A stretch of 64,000 nucleotides of DNA from Nonomuraea helvata. GTDB taxonomy: Bacteria > Actinomycetota > Actinomycetes > Streptosporangiales > Streptosporangiaceae. A model generated the notes under the pieces. It did no database searches and was not told where the DNA came from. It saw only the letters and a list, made by a program, of their open reading frames with translations. This document shows, piece after piece, positions 14,866-22,584 of the stretch (the stretch's first letter is position 1; every line of letters starts with the position of its first letter). The translations under genes were made by a program, and so were the position numbers. Location of the stretch: assembly GCF_039535785.1 (NCBI RefSeq), contig NZ_BAAAXV010000009.1:930001-994000 (forward strand), read 5' to 3'.

Positions 14866-16665
14866 TCAGGCCGTCACGATGGCGAAGTCGGGCACCGGCC
14901 GGTCGAGCACGGCGACCAGCCGCTGCAGGGCCGCCGTGTCCCCCTCGCGCTCCACGCCCTCGACGCCCTTGCCCGACAGCAGCCCCACGAGCTGCTCCTT
15001 CGTCAGCCGGAGCGTCAGGTCCGCGGTCTCGTCCGCCGGCTCCCGCTGATGGATGAGCGCGCCGTTGGACAGCGTCGTACGGTGCCGCTCCCCCAGATCG
15101 GTGAGATGCCAGTCGATCGACAGCCGCTCGTTCCAGGCGCGGGGCCCGTCCACGCGGATCGCGAGCGAGTCGAAGACCTGCTCCACGGTCAGCGCGGTGA
15201 GCAGGTCGGGCGAGGTGGCGTCCACGGTGGCGGGCACGATGCCCTCGGACAGCTCCAGGGCGCCCATGAGGTAGAAGTTGCGCCACGTGGCGTTCTCGGC
15301 GCCGTGGCCGAGCCGGGTGTAGACCTCGGCGAGCAGGTCGCGCGCCTCCTTGTTGCCCTCGTCGGCGAAGACGGCGTGGTTGAGCAGCTGGGCGGCGAAG
15401 CGCAGGTCCTTCTCGCGGATGTAGCGCCTGGCGAGCTGGACCACGGCCGAGCCGCCGCCCAGGCATTCGACGTACCGGACCGCGCTCTCCCTCGGTGGGT
15501 GCTCCCAGAGCCGTGCCGGGTTCCCGTCGAACCACCCCAGGTAGCGCTGGTAGACGGCCTTGACGTTGTGGCTGACCGAGCCGTAGTAGCCGCGCGTGTG
15601 CCAGGCCTCCTCCAGCCCGGGCGGCATGGGCAGGACCTCGGCGATCTCGGGCCCGGTCAGGCCCTTGTTGAGCAGCCGCAGGGTCTGGTCGTGCAGGTAG
15701 GCGTACATGTCCCGCTGCTGCTCGAGGAGCCGTACGATGCCGTCTCGGCCCCAGGTGGGCCAGTGGTGCGAGGCGAAGGCGACGTCGGCCCGGTCGGCGA
15801 AGAGCGAGACCGCCTCGTTCAGGTAACGCGCCCAGAGGCGGGCGTCGCGGACCTGCGCGCCGCGCAGGGTGAGGATGTTGTGCTGGTTGTGGGTGGCGTT
15901 CTCGGCCAGGCAGAGTGCGCGGCGGTCCGGCAGGAGGAAGTTCATCTCGGCGGGGGCCTCCGTGCCCGGTGTGAGCTGGAAGACCAGCGGGATCCCGTCG
16001 ACGGTCTCCTCCTGTCCGGTACGCGTGACGTCCAGCGTGGGCGGGATGAGCGACACGGTGCCCGTCGAGATGGTCATACCGAGGCCGCAGCCGATCTGGC
16101 CCTCGGGCGAGCGGGGCAGCGCGGGGCCGTACATGTAGACGGCCCGGCGGGTCATGGCGGGGCCCGCGTAGACGTTCTCCGCCACGGCGTGTTCCATGAA
16201 GCCGGCGGGGGCCAGGATCGGCACGCCGCCGCCGGTGACGCCGCGTACGCCGCCGAAGTGGTCCGCGTGCGAGTGCGTGTAGAGGACGCCGGTGACCGGG
16301 CGGTCGCCGCGGTGGTCGCGGTACAGCTTCAGCGCGGCGGCGGCACACTCGACGGAGATCAGCGGGTCGATGACGAGGACGCCGCGCTCGCCCTCGACGA
16401 GGGTCATGTTCGACAGGTCCAGGCCGCGTACCTGGTAGACGCCCTCGGTGACCTCGTACAGACCCTGCCTGGCACAGAGCCGGCCCTGCCGCCAGAGGCT
16501 GGGATGGGCGGTGTCCGGGCACTCACCCTGGAGGAAGTCGTACGAGTCGTTGTCCCAGATGACCCTGCCATCCGCCGTCCTGATCACTGCCGGGCTGAGC
16601 TTCCCGATGAAACCGCGGTCCGCGTCCGCGAAGTCGCCCTTGTCGTGAAATGGAAGGTCTGCCAT
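14866..16665 (-). CDS. Alkyl sulfatase (class III, SdsA1/BDS1-like)
   Basis: A 599-residue metallo-beta-lactamase-fold enzyme that hydrolyses primary alkyl sulfates such as dodecyl sulfate to alcohol and sulfate. The zinc motif THSHADHFGG is at 130-139 (His131, His133, Asp135, His136). The N-terminal signature FIGKLSPAVIRTADGRVIWDN, NATHNQHNILTLRGA (second metal site) and an alkylsulfatase dimerisation region follow. The C-terminal ~120 residues form an SCP2-like substrate-binding domain. There is no signal peptide, so it is probably cytoplasmic, unlike SdsA1 of Pseudomonas. ATG 16665 is used; the upstream ribosome binding site is weak. Confidence 0.9.
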   Translation of the reverse strand: MADLPFHDKGDFADADRGFIGKLSPAVIRTADGRVIWDNDSYDFLQGECPDTAHPSLWRQGRLCARQGLYEVTEGVYQVRGLDLSNMTLVEGERGVLVIDPLISVECAAAALKLYRDHRGDRPVTGVLYTHSHADHFGGVRGVTGGGVPILAPAGFMEHAVAENVYAGPAMTRRAVYMYGPALPRSPEGQIGCGLGMTISTGTVSLIPPTLDVTRTGQEETVDGIPLVFQLTPGTEAPAEMNFLLPDRRALCLAENATHNQHNILTLRGAQVRDARLWARYLNEAVSLFADRADVAFASHHWPTWGRDGIVRLLEQQRDMYAYLHDQTLRLLNKGLTGPEIAEVLPMPPGLEEAWHTRGYYGSVSHNVKAVYQRYLGWFDGNPARLWEHPPRESAVRYVECLGGGSAVVQLARRYIREKDLRFAAQLLNHAVFADEGNKEARDLLAEVYTRLGHGAENATWRNFYLMGALELSEGIVPATVDATSPDLLTALTVEQVFDSLAIRVDGPRAWNERLSIDWHLTDLGERHRTTLSNGALIHQREPADETADLTLRLTKEQLVGLLSGKGVEGVEREGDTAALQRLVAVLDRPVPDFAIVTA

Positions 16666-16755
16666 GTCAAGCCGAGTGCCCGAGAATGAGCCCGAATAGC
16701 CCAATAAATCGCCCCAATAGCATGAATCTAGGGCAATAAGGACACGCCGAAGGCC

Positions 16756-17421
16756 GTGTGGTTGGCTTGTCGGGTGGAAGCGTGTGTGTTCGACCTCGAT
16801 GGCGTGCTGGTGGACTCCGAGCCGGTGTGGGAGGAGGTGCGGCGGGCCTTCGTCGCCGAGCACGGCGGCACGTGGCAGCCTGACACGCAGTCCAGGCTCA
16901 TGGGCATGAGCACCCAGGAGTGGGCCGCGTACCTGCACTCGCTCGGGGTGTCGCTGTCGCCCGACGAGATCGCGCGGGGGGTGGTCGACCAGATGGCCGC
17001 CCGCTACCGCGACGAGGTGCCGCTGATGCCGGGGGCGGTGAAGACGGTGCGGCGGCTGCACGAGTCGGTCACGCTGGGGCTGGCCAGTTCGTCCCCGCGC
17101 ACGCTGATCGACGTCGTGCTGGAGGCGGCCGGGCTGACGGCGTGCTTCGCGGCCACCGTCTCGACCGAGGAGGTCGAGCGGGGCAAGCCGGCGCCCGACG
17201 GGTACCTGGAGGCCGCCCGGCGGCTCGGGGTCGATCCACGGAAGTGCGTGGCCGTGGAGGACTCCAGCAACGGGCTGCGCTCGGCGCACGCGGCGGGCAT
17301 GCGCGTGATCGCCGTGCCGCATCCGCGCTACCCACCCGCGCCGGACGCGCTGGCCCTGGCGGGGCGCGTCCTGCCCGACCTCGACGCGCTGACCACCGAG
17401 CTGCTGGGGTCGCCCTCGTGA
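16756..17421 (+). CDS. HAD-superfamily phosphatase (beta-phosphoglucomutase-like)
   Basis: A 221-residue HAD subfamily IA hydrolase. Motif I is FDLDGVLVDSE (nucleophile Asp13, acid Asp15), motif II LASSSPR, motif III lysine in ERGKPAPDGYLEAA, and motif IV CVAVEDSSNGLRSAHAAGM. The helical cap between motifs I and II is present. Such enzymes dephosphorylate or isomerise sugar phosphates; the substrate is not predictable. GTG at 16756 is used, but GTG at 16774 just before EACVFDLDG is equally plausible since neither has a clear ribosome binding site. The 90-bp region upstream is shared with the divergent alkyl sulfatase gene and holds CCCAATA twice (16700-16706 and 16713-16719). Confidence 0.85.
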   Translation: MWLACRVEACVFDLDGVLVDSEPVWEEVRRAFVAEHGGTWQPDTQSRLMGMSTQEWAAYLHSLGVSLSPDEIARGVVDQMAARYRDEVPLMPGAVKTVRRLHESVTLGLASSSPRTLIDVVLEAAGLTACFAATVSTEEVERGKPAPDGYLEAARRLGVDPRKCVAVEDSSNGLRSAHAAGMRVIAVPHPRYPPAPDALALAGRVLPDLDALTTELLGSPS

Positions 17422-17454
17422 ACGTGCAGGCCAGGAGGCTATGCTTACGAAATC

Positions 17455-18393
17455 GTGCGAGACATCACGGTTTTCAGCGGCAGCGCCCATCCTGAGCTGG
17501 CCGAAGAGATCTGCAGCCACCTGGGCACGCCTCTCCACCCGGTGCGGATAGAGCGCTTCGCCAATGACGTGCTCGAGGTGCAGCTCCAGGCCAACTGCCG
17601 GGAGCGCGACGTGTTCCTCATCCAGCCCCTCGTGCCGCCCGTACAGGAGCATCTGGTCGAGCTGCTGCTGATGCTCGACGCGGCCAGGGGCGCGTCGGCG
17701 GCGCGGACCACCGTGGTGCTGCCGCACTATGCTTTCGCGCGGTCGGACAAGAAAGACGCCCCACGCATCTCGATCGGCGCGCGGCTGGTCGCCGACCTGA
17801 TGGTGACCGCGGGCGCCAACCGGGTGCTGGCGATGACGCTGCACTCGCCGCAGGTGCACGGCTTCTTCAGCGTCCCCGTCGACCACCTGCACGCGCTGCG
17901 CGAGCTGGCCGCGCACTTCCGCCGGTACGACCTGTCGAACACGGTCGTCGTCTCCCCCGACCTCGGCAACGCCAAGGAGGCCGCCCACTTCGCCCGCCTG
18001 CTCGGCACCGGGGTCGCGATGGGCGCCAAGCAGCGCTTCAGCGACGACCGCGTGGTGATCAGCTCCGTGATCGGCGACGTGGCCGGCAAGGACGTGATCA
18101 TCCTGGACGACGAGATCGCCAAGGGCAGCACGGTCATCGAGCTGCTCGACCGGCTGCGCGAGCTCGGCGCGCGCACGGTGCGGGTGGCGTGCACGCACGG
18201 GCTGTTCGCGAGCGGGGCGGTGGAGCGGCTGAGCGCGCTGCCCGAGGTCGCGGAGATCGTCTGCACCAACACCGTGCCGCCGCCCAAGCCCAGCGAGAAG
18301 CTCACCGTGCTGTCGATCGCGCCCGCGCTGGCCGAGGCGATGCGCCGCATCCACGACGGGGAGTCGGTGAGCGCGCTGTTCAACGCTTCGTGA
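17455..18393 (+). CDS. Ribose-phosphate pyrophosphokinase paralogue
   Basis: A 312-residue PRPP synthase-like protein that would transfer pyrophosphate from ATP to ribose 5-phosphate. The typical N-terminus (ITVFSGSAHPELAEEICSHLG), PHYAFARSDKKDAPRISIGARLVADL and THSPQ-like TLHSPQVHGFF with VDHLHAL are present. The PRPP-binding loop reads VIILDDEIAKGSTVIEL, where the canonical bacterial enzyme has DDMIDTGGT; such variants occur in second copies in actinomycetes. It may be a paralogue beside a main prs gene elsewhere. GTG 17455 is the start. GGAGG at 17433-17437 is 17 nt away, too far to be a good match. Confidence 0.8.
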   Translation: MRDITVFSGSAHPELAEEICSHLGTPLHPVRIERFANDVLEVQLQANCRERDVFLIQPLVPPVQEHLVELLLMLDAARGASAARTTVVLPHYAFARSDKKDAPRISIGARLVADLMVTAGANRVLAMTLHSPQVHGFFSVPVDHLHALRELAAHFRRYDLSNTVVVSPDLGNAKEAAHFARLLGTGVAMGAKQRFSDDRVVISSVIGDVAGKDVIILDDEIAKGSTVIELLDRLRELGARTVRVACTHGLFASGAVERLSALPEVAEIVCTNTVPPPKPSEKLTVLSIAPALAEAMRRIHDGESVSALFNAS

Positions 18394-18432
18394 TCACGGG
18401 CGACCTTCCCACTCAGCGATCGATGGATCATA

Positions 18433-19170
18433 GTGGCGACTATGCACGCAGCGACTCAACGACTGCTGAGCGACTTCCTCCAGGGCATCGAGCCAACCGT
18501 TCCCCTGGTCGCGTTATGGGCGCACGGCTCGCTGGCGACCGACGACTACCAGCCGGGGCGCAGTGACCTGGACCTGATCGCGGTCGTCGGCACGCCGGTG
18601 ACGATGGAGCAGTGGCGCCGCATCAAGGCCGTCCACCGGGGGCTCGACCGGCCGCTGGCGGCTCGGCTGCACTGCTCGTACATGGCCAGGGAGGAGCTGG
18701 CCGACCACGCCGCCGAACATGTGACGTGGGCGCATGAGCGGATCTTCCGCCGCCCCGTCACCGCGATCACCCGCCGCGAGCTGCACGACGGGGCCCTCCA
18801 GCTGTACGGCCCGCCGCCCGCGGGCCTGCTGCCACCGGTGTCCGACGAGGAGGTGGCCGAGTTCGTACGGGCCGACTTACGCGACTTCTGGCTCATCAAG
18901 ACGCGCGGACGGCGGCGCTGGCTGCGCGACATCTGGGTGGACCTGGGGATGCTGACGGTCGCCAGGGCCACGGTCACCCTGCGGGAGGGGCGGCTGATCA
19001 GCAAGCGGGAGGCCCTGGACGTGCTCGCCGAGCTGGGGGCGCCGGAGAAGGTGGTGGCCGACGTGCGGGCCCGCCGGTACGGCACGGCGGCGCCGGTGCT
19101 GAGCCGCTTCAGGAGGGGCAGGCTGGCCCGCGCGTTCATCAGATCGGCGATCCGCAAGGCGCTGACCTGA
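18433..19170 (+). CDS. Nucleotidyltransferase-fold protein (ANT-like)
   Basis: A 245-residue protein with a minimal nucleotidyltransferase active site near the N-terminus: LWAHGSLATDDYQPGRSDLDLIAVV, in which G-S and D-x-D are the nucleotide and metal-binding elements. The C-terminal half is helical, as in aminoglycoside nucleotidyltransferases and the DUF4111-type family. It could adenylylate an antibiotic or another small molecule, but the acceptor is unknown. Starts at GTG 18433 or ATG 18442 are both possible. It follows the PRPP synthase paralogue in the same direction after 39 nt. Confidence 0.7.
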   Translation: MATMHAATQRLLSDFLQGIEPTVPLVALWAHGSLATDDYQPGRSDLDLIAVVGTPVTMEQWRRIKAVHRGLDRPLAARLHCSYMAREELADHAAEHVTWAHERIFRRPVTAITRRELHDGALQLYGPPPAGLLPPVSDEEVAEFVRADLRDFWLIKTRGRRRWLRDIWVDLGMLTVARATVTLREGRLISKREALDVLAELGAPEKVVADVRARRYGTAAPVLSRFRRGRLARAFIRSAIRKALT

Positions 19171-19230
19171 CGGATCCAACGGATAGTCTTGGCCCGAGTT
19201 ACCACCTGAAATCAGGAGGAAGGGCGGCAA

Positions 19231-19869
19231 ATGGGGGGAATCAGGCAGTCCTATCTGGTGGCCGCGGCGTCGGCGGTTTCGCTGCTGCGCACTCCGGCGG
19301 TGGCGGCGGCCTGGGACAAGCCGAGCGCGCTCACCGAGTTCAGCGTCGGAGGGCTGGCCGGACACCTGGCCCACCAGCTCGTCAGGGTCGACGACGTGCT
19401 CACGCCCAACGGGCAGCCGCAGGAGCCGGTCGAGCTCCTGGAGCACTATTCGAGGTCGCCGTGGGTGCAGGCGGGGCTCGACCACGAGAGCAACCTGAGC
19501 ATCAGGCGCGGCGGCCAGGCGGCCGCGGCGGACGGCGCCGCGACGCTGGCCGACAGGGCGCAGGCGCTGCTCGACCTGCAGATCGCCGCCCTGCCCGCCG
19601 AGCCCGCCGACCGGGTCGTGGACCTGCCGTGGTCGGGCTGGGCCCTGCGGCTGGACGACTTCCTGCTGACGCGGCTGGTGGAGCTGGTCGTGCACTCGGA
19701 CGACCTGGCGGCGAGCGTGGGCCTGGACACACCGGAGCTGCCCTCGTCGATCATCGATCCGGTGGTGGAACTGCTGGCCCGGCTGGCCGTCCACCGGCAC
19801 GGGGCGACCGCGGTCATCCGCACCCTGAGCCGCGCCGAACGCGCCCCGGCCACCATCAGCGCCTTCTGA
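19231..19869 (+). CDS. Maleylpyruvate isomerase N-terminal / DinB-like mycothiol-dependent protein
   Basis: A 212-residue protein of the mycothiol-dependent maleylpyruvate isomerase/DinB superfamily, a four-helix bundle with a three-His metal site. Candidate metal ligands lie in LAGHLAHQLVRVDD (helix 2) and VELVVHSDDLAASVGLD (helix 3). Members use mycothiol as cofactor, consistent with an actinomycete. The specific substrate is unknown. ATG 19231 follows AGGAGGA with suitable spacing. It is convergent with the TetR gene. Confidence 0.75.
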   Translation: MGGIRQSYLVAAASAVSLLRTPAVAAAWDKPSALTEFSVGGLAGHLAHQLVRVDDVLTPNGQPQEPVELLEHYSRSPWVQAGLDHESNLSIRRGGQAAAADGAATLADRAQALLDLQIAALPAEPADRVVDLPWSGWALRLDDFLLTRLVELVVHSDDLAASVGLDTPELPSSIIDPVVELLARLAVHRHGATAVIRTLSRAERAPATISAF

Positions 19870-19881
19870 CCACACCCACCG

Positions 19882-20448
19882 TCAGGACGTGATCATGCGG
19901 AGGGCCGTGACCACCTCGCGGCCCGACAGCGCGCTGTCCGGGTCCAGCAGCCACTGTGACAGGAACCCCGTCAGCATCGCCTGGTAGACCGTCCCCACCA
20001 GCCGCTCACGCGCCGGATCGCTCCCCGGCTCCAGCCCCTCGAAAAGCTCCGCCAGCCCCGTCCGCGCCTCCTTGATGGAGCGCACCAACTGCTCGCGCAC
20101 CTCCGGCACGTGGTCGATCTGCCCCAGCAGCTCGAACTGGGTCACCCACAGCGGCCGGAGCCTGGAGAACGACGCCGTCACCCGGTCCCAGGCCGCCTCG
20201 AAGCGCTCCAGCGGCGTCGCGTCCGCCTTGACGTCGGCCGCCAGAGTGGCCCCGAGCTCGTCCCCCCACTCCCGCATCGTCTCGAAGAGCGCCTCGTTCA
20301 TCAGCGCTTCCTTCGACTTGAAGTGGTAACCGATGCCCGCCAGGCTCACCCCGGAAGCGTTGGCGATGTCGCGTGCCGTCGTACGCGAGTAGCCCTTCTC
20401 GATCAGGCACTGCTTCGCCCCGGCCAACAGATCTTCCCTGTTTCCCAT
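19882..20448 (-). CDS. TetR/AcrR-family transcriptional regulator
   Basis: A 188-residue regulator. The helix-turn-helix at about 20-50 reads TTARDIANASGVSLAGIGYHFKSKEALMNEAL, a standard TetR N-terminus, and the C-terminal ligand domain is helical. It is transcribed divergently from the FAD monooxygenase gene over a 67-bp gap holding a 12-bp palindrome. It is therefore the likely repressor of the monooxygenase and of itself. Confidence 0.9.
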   Translation of the reverse strand: MGNREDLLAGAKQCLIEKGYSRTTARDIANASGVSLAGIGYHFKSKEALMNEALFETMREWGDELGATLAADVKADATPLERFEAAWDRVTASFSRLRPLWVTQFELLGQIDHVPEVREQLVRSIKEARTGLAELFEGLEPGSDPARERLVGTVYQAMLTGFLSQWLLDPDSALSGREVVTALRMITS

Positions 20449-20486
20449 GCCCAGAGGCTAGCACAACTGTCTTGAAAATTCGTCCT

Positions 20487-20498
20487 AGACACGTGTCT
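20487..20498. promoter_or_regulatory. 12-bp palindrome, candidate TetR operator
   Basis: AGACACGTGTCT is a perfect palindrome lying 18 bp before the monooxygenase start and 39 bp before the TetR start. Its position between divergent regulator and target genes is typical of TetR operators. Confidence 0.55.
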
Positions 20499-20515
20499 GA
20501 GACGTATGTACTGTC

Positions 20516-21697
20516 ATGGCCATGACGAACATCCTCATCTCCGGCGCCAGCATCGCCGGCACCACGACGGCGTACTGGCTCAAGCGGCACGGCTTCGACG
20601 TGACCGTGGTGGAGCGGGCCCCCGCGATCCGCGAGGGCGGTTACAAGGTGGACATCAGGGGCGCTGCCCTCCAGGTGGTCGAGCGCATGGGGATCATGGA
20701 CGCGGTCCGCGCCAGGAGCACGGACATGCGGATCGCCACCCACTACGACGCCAGGGGCAGGAAGGTCGCGACGATGGACGCCGCGCTGTTCGGCGGGCGC
20801 ACGGGCGACGACGTCGAGATCATGCGCGGCGACCTGAACGAGCTGCTGTACGACCTCACGCGCCACGACGTCGAGTACGTCTTCGGCGACTCCGTCACGG
20901 GCATCGCCGAAGACGGCACGGTGGCGTTCGAGCGCTCGGCGCCGCGCAGGTTCGACCTGGTCGTCGGCGCCGACGGCGCACACTCCACCACCAGGAGGAT
21001 CGCCTTCGGCGAGGAGTCCCGGTACGCCCGCGACCTCGGCCACTACATCTCGATCTGCACGGTGCCGAACAAGCTGGGCCTGGACCGCGAGGAGGCCGTG
21101 CACGCCGCCCCCGGCCGGACCGCGAACGTCTACAGCACCAGGCAGGACACCAGCGCCAAGGCCCTGTTCATGTGGTCGTCGGAGCCGCTGGCCTACGACC
21201 ACCGCGACATCGACGCCCAGAAGGACCTGCTGGTGAAGGCCATGCGGGGCGTCGAATGGGAGGTGCCGGCGCTGCTGGAGTCCGTACGCGACGCTGCGGA
21301 CTTCTACTTCGACTCGGTCACGCAGATCCACATGGACCACTGGTCGAAGGGGCGCGTCGTGCTCGTGGGCGACGCGGCGTACTGCGCCTCGCCCGCCTCG
21401 GGACAGGGCACGAGCCTGGCACTCGTGGGCGCGTACGTGCTGGCGGGCGAGCTGGCGAAGGGCGGCGGGGCGGCGGGCTACGAGCGCGAGATGCGCCCGT
21501 TCGTGGAGGCCAACCAGGCACTCGGGCCCGCCAACGTCAAGGGCATGGTGATCGGGTCACGTGCGGCCCTCTGGTTCCAGCTCAAGATGATCAAGCTGCT
21601 CCCCCACCTGCCCGGGCGCGACCGGATGATCGACAGGATCGCCGGCCCCATCCACCGCGCCGCCAACGCCATCTCGCTCAGAAAATACTCGGAATGA
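20516..21697 (+). CDS. FAD-dependent monooxygenase (aromatic hydroxylase type)
   Basis: A 393-residue class A flavoprotein hydroxylase. The FAD-binding Rossmann motif is ISGASIAGTTTAYWLKRHG with the acidic VVERA. The DG motif is VVGADGAHSTTR at about 155. The GD motif VVLVGDAAYCASPASGQGTSLALVGA binds the FAD pyrophosphate and ribityl. It probably hydroxylates an aromatic or polyketide-like compound, or a xenobiotic such as a tetracycline or rifamycin. The adjacent TetR gene suggests induction by its substrate. ATG 20516 or 20522 are both usable. Confidence 0.88.
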   Translation: MAMTNILISGASIAGTTTAYWLKRHGFDVTVVERAPAIREGGYKVDIRGAALQVVERMGIMDAVRARSTDMRIATHYDARGRKVATMDAALFGGRTGDDVEIMRGDLNELLYDLTRHDVEYVFGDSVTGIAEDGTVAFERSAPRRFDLVVGADGAHSTTRRIAFGEESRYARDLGHYISICTVPNKLGLDREEAVHAAPGRTANVYSTRQDTSAKALFMWSSEPLAYDHRDIDAQKDLLVKAMRGVEWEVPALLESVRDAADFYFDSVTQIHMDHWSKGRVVLVGDAAYCASPASGQGTSLALVGAYVLAGELAKGGGAAGYEREMRPFVEANQALGPANVKGMVIGSRAALWFQLKMIKLLPHLPGRDRMIDRIAGPIHRAANAISLRKYSE

Positions 21698-21705
21698 AGC
21701 GTTCC

Positions 21706-21738
21706 GTTCTGCTATAGTAAGAGCAGAACATTCCGTTC
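21706..21738 (+). promoter_or_regulatory. Inverted repeats over a -10-like TATAGT
   Basis: GTTCTGCT (21706-21713) and AGCAGAAC (21722-21729) are exact inverted repeats with an 8-nt spacer. They overlap a TATAGT -10-like hexamer at 21713-21718. A second pair, GAAC-ATTCC-GTTC, follows directly at 21726-21738. They lie 22 bp before the NmrA-like gene, so a repressor bound here would cover the promoter. The cognate regulator is not identified. Confidence 0.5.
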
Positions 21739-21759
21739 CAGAGAAATAAGGGGTTCACC

Positions 21760-22584
21760 ATGACCATCCTCGTCACCGGAGCCACTGGGACCGTCGGCCG
21801 TCTCGTCGTCGAGGAGCTCCTCGCGGCCGGGCAGCACGTACGCGCCCTGACCAGGAACCCCGCCAAGGCAGGCCTCCCCGACGGCGTCGAGGTCGTCGCC
21901 GGCGATCTCGCCAGGCCCGATTCCCTGGAGGACGCCTTCGAGGGCGTCACCGGCGTGCACCTGATCAACTTCGCGGGCGACGACTACGCACCCCTGCCGG
22001 ACGGCGCCGCGATCGTGAAGCTGGCCGTCGCGGCGGGCGTGCGACGGGCCACCGTGCTGGGCGGCCGCGAGGACGGCTCGCTCGAGCAGGCGCTGGCCGC
22101 GACCGACCTGGAATGGACGCTGCTCCACCCGGTCGAGTTCATGTCCAACACGCTGCGCTGGTGGGCGCAGACGGTGAAGACGGAAGGCGTCATCAAGGAG
22201 CCGTTCGGCGACCGGCTGAGCGCCCTCGTGCACGAGCGCGACATCGCCGCCGTGGCCGCGACGGTGCTGGTCGAGGGCGGCCACGGCGGCAGGACGTACG
22301 TGCTGACGGGTCCCGAGGCGATCACGCTCAGGCAGAAGGTCGAGATCCTGGGGACGTCGATCGGCAGCCACGTCGAGTATGTGGAGCTGACCGTGGACGA
22401 GGCGCGGGCCAAGTGGGCCGCCGACGGCATGGGCGAGCAGACGATCGACTTCCTCGTCCAGGCCCTGGGCAACACCCCGGAGGTCGGCTACACGGTGGTC
22501 CCGACCGTGCGCGAGGTCACCGGCCGGGACGCGCGCAGCTTCGCTCAGTGGGCCTCGGAGAACGCCGACGCGTTCCGGGTGTGA
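21760..22584 (+). CDS. NmrA-like NAD(P)-binding oxidoreductase
   Basis: A 274-residue atypical short-chain dehydrogenase. The N-terminal dinucleotide motif TILVTGATGTVGRLVVEEL is followed by ALTRNPAKAGLP, the usual position of NADP-contacting arginine. The classical YxxxK catalytic pair is absent, as in NmrA/HSCARG proteins that bind NAD(P) as redox sensors or reduce quinones. Its last 40 nt overlap the convergent esterase gene on the opposite strand. A second protein of this family is encoded at 38639. Confidence 0.85.
   Translation: MTILVTGATGTVGRLVVEELLAAGQHVRALTRNPAKAGLPDGVEVVAGDLARPDSLEDAFEGVTGVHLINFAGDDYAPLPDGAAIVKLAVAAGVRRATVLGGREDGSLEQALAATDLEWTLLHPVEFMSNTLRWWAQTVKTEGVIKEPFGDRLSALVHERDIAAVAATVLVEGGHGGRTYVLTGPEAITLRQKVEILGTSIGSHVEYVELTVDEARAKWAADGMGEQTIDFLVQALGNTPEVGYTVVPTVREVTGRDARSFAQWASENADAFRV

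Noticed and set aside
14866..18354. A 1162-codon open frame on the minus strand running through the alkyl sulfatase, HAD and PRPP synthase regions
   Set aside because: Only the first 600 codons (14866-16665) have family similarity. The rest is antisense to well-supported plus-strand genes and exists because stops are rare in G+C-rich DNA.
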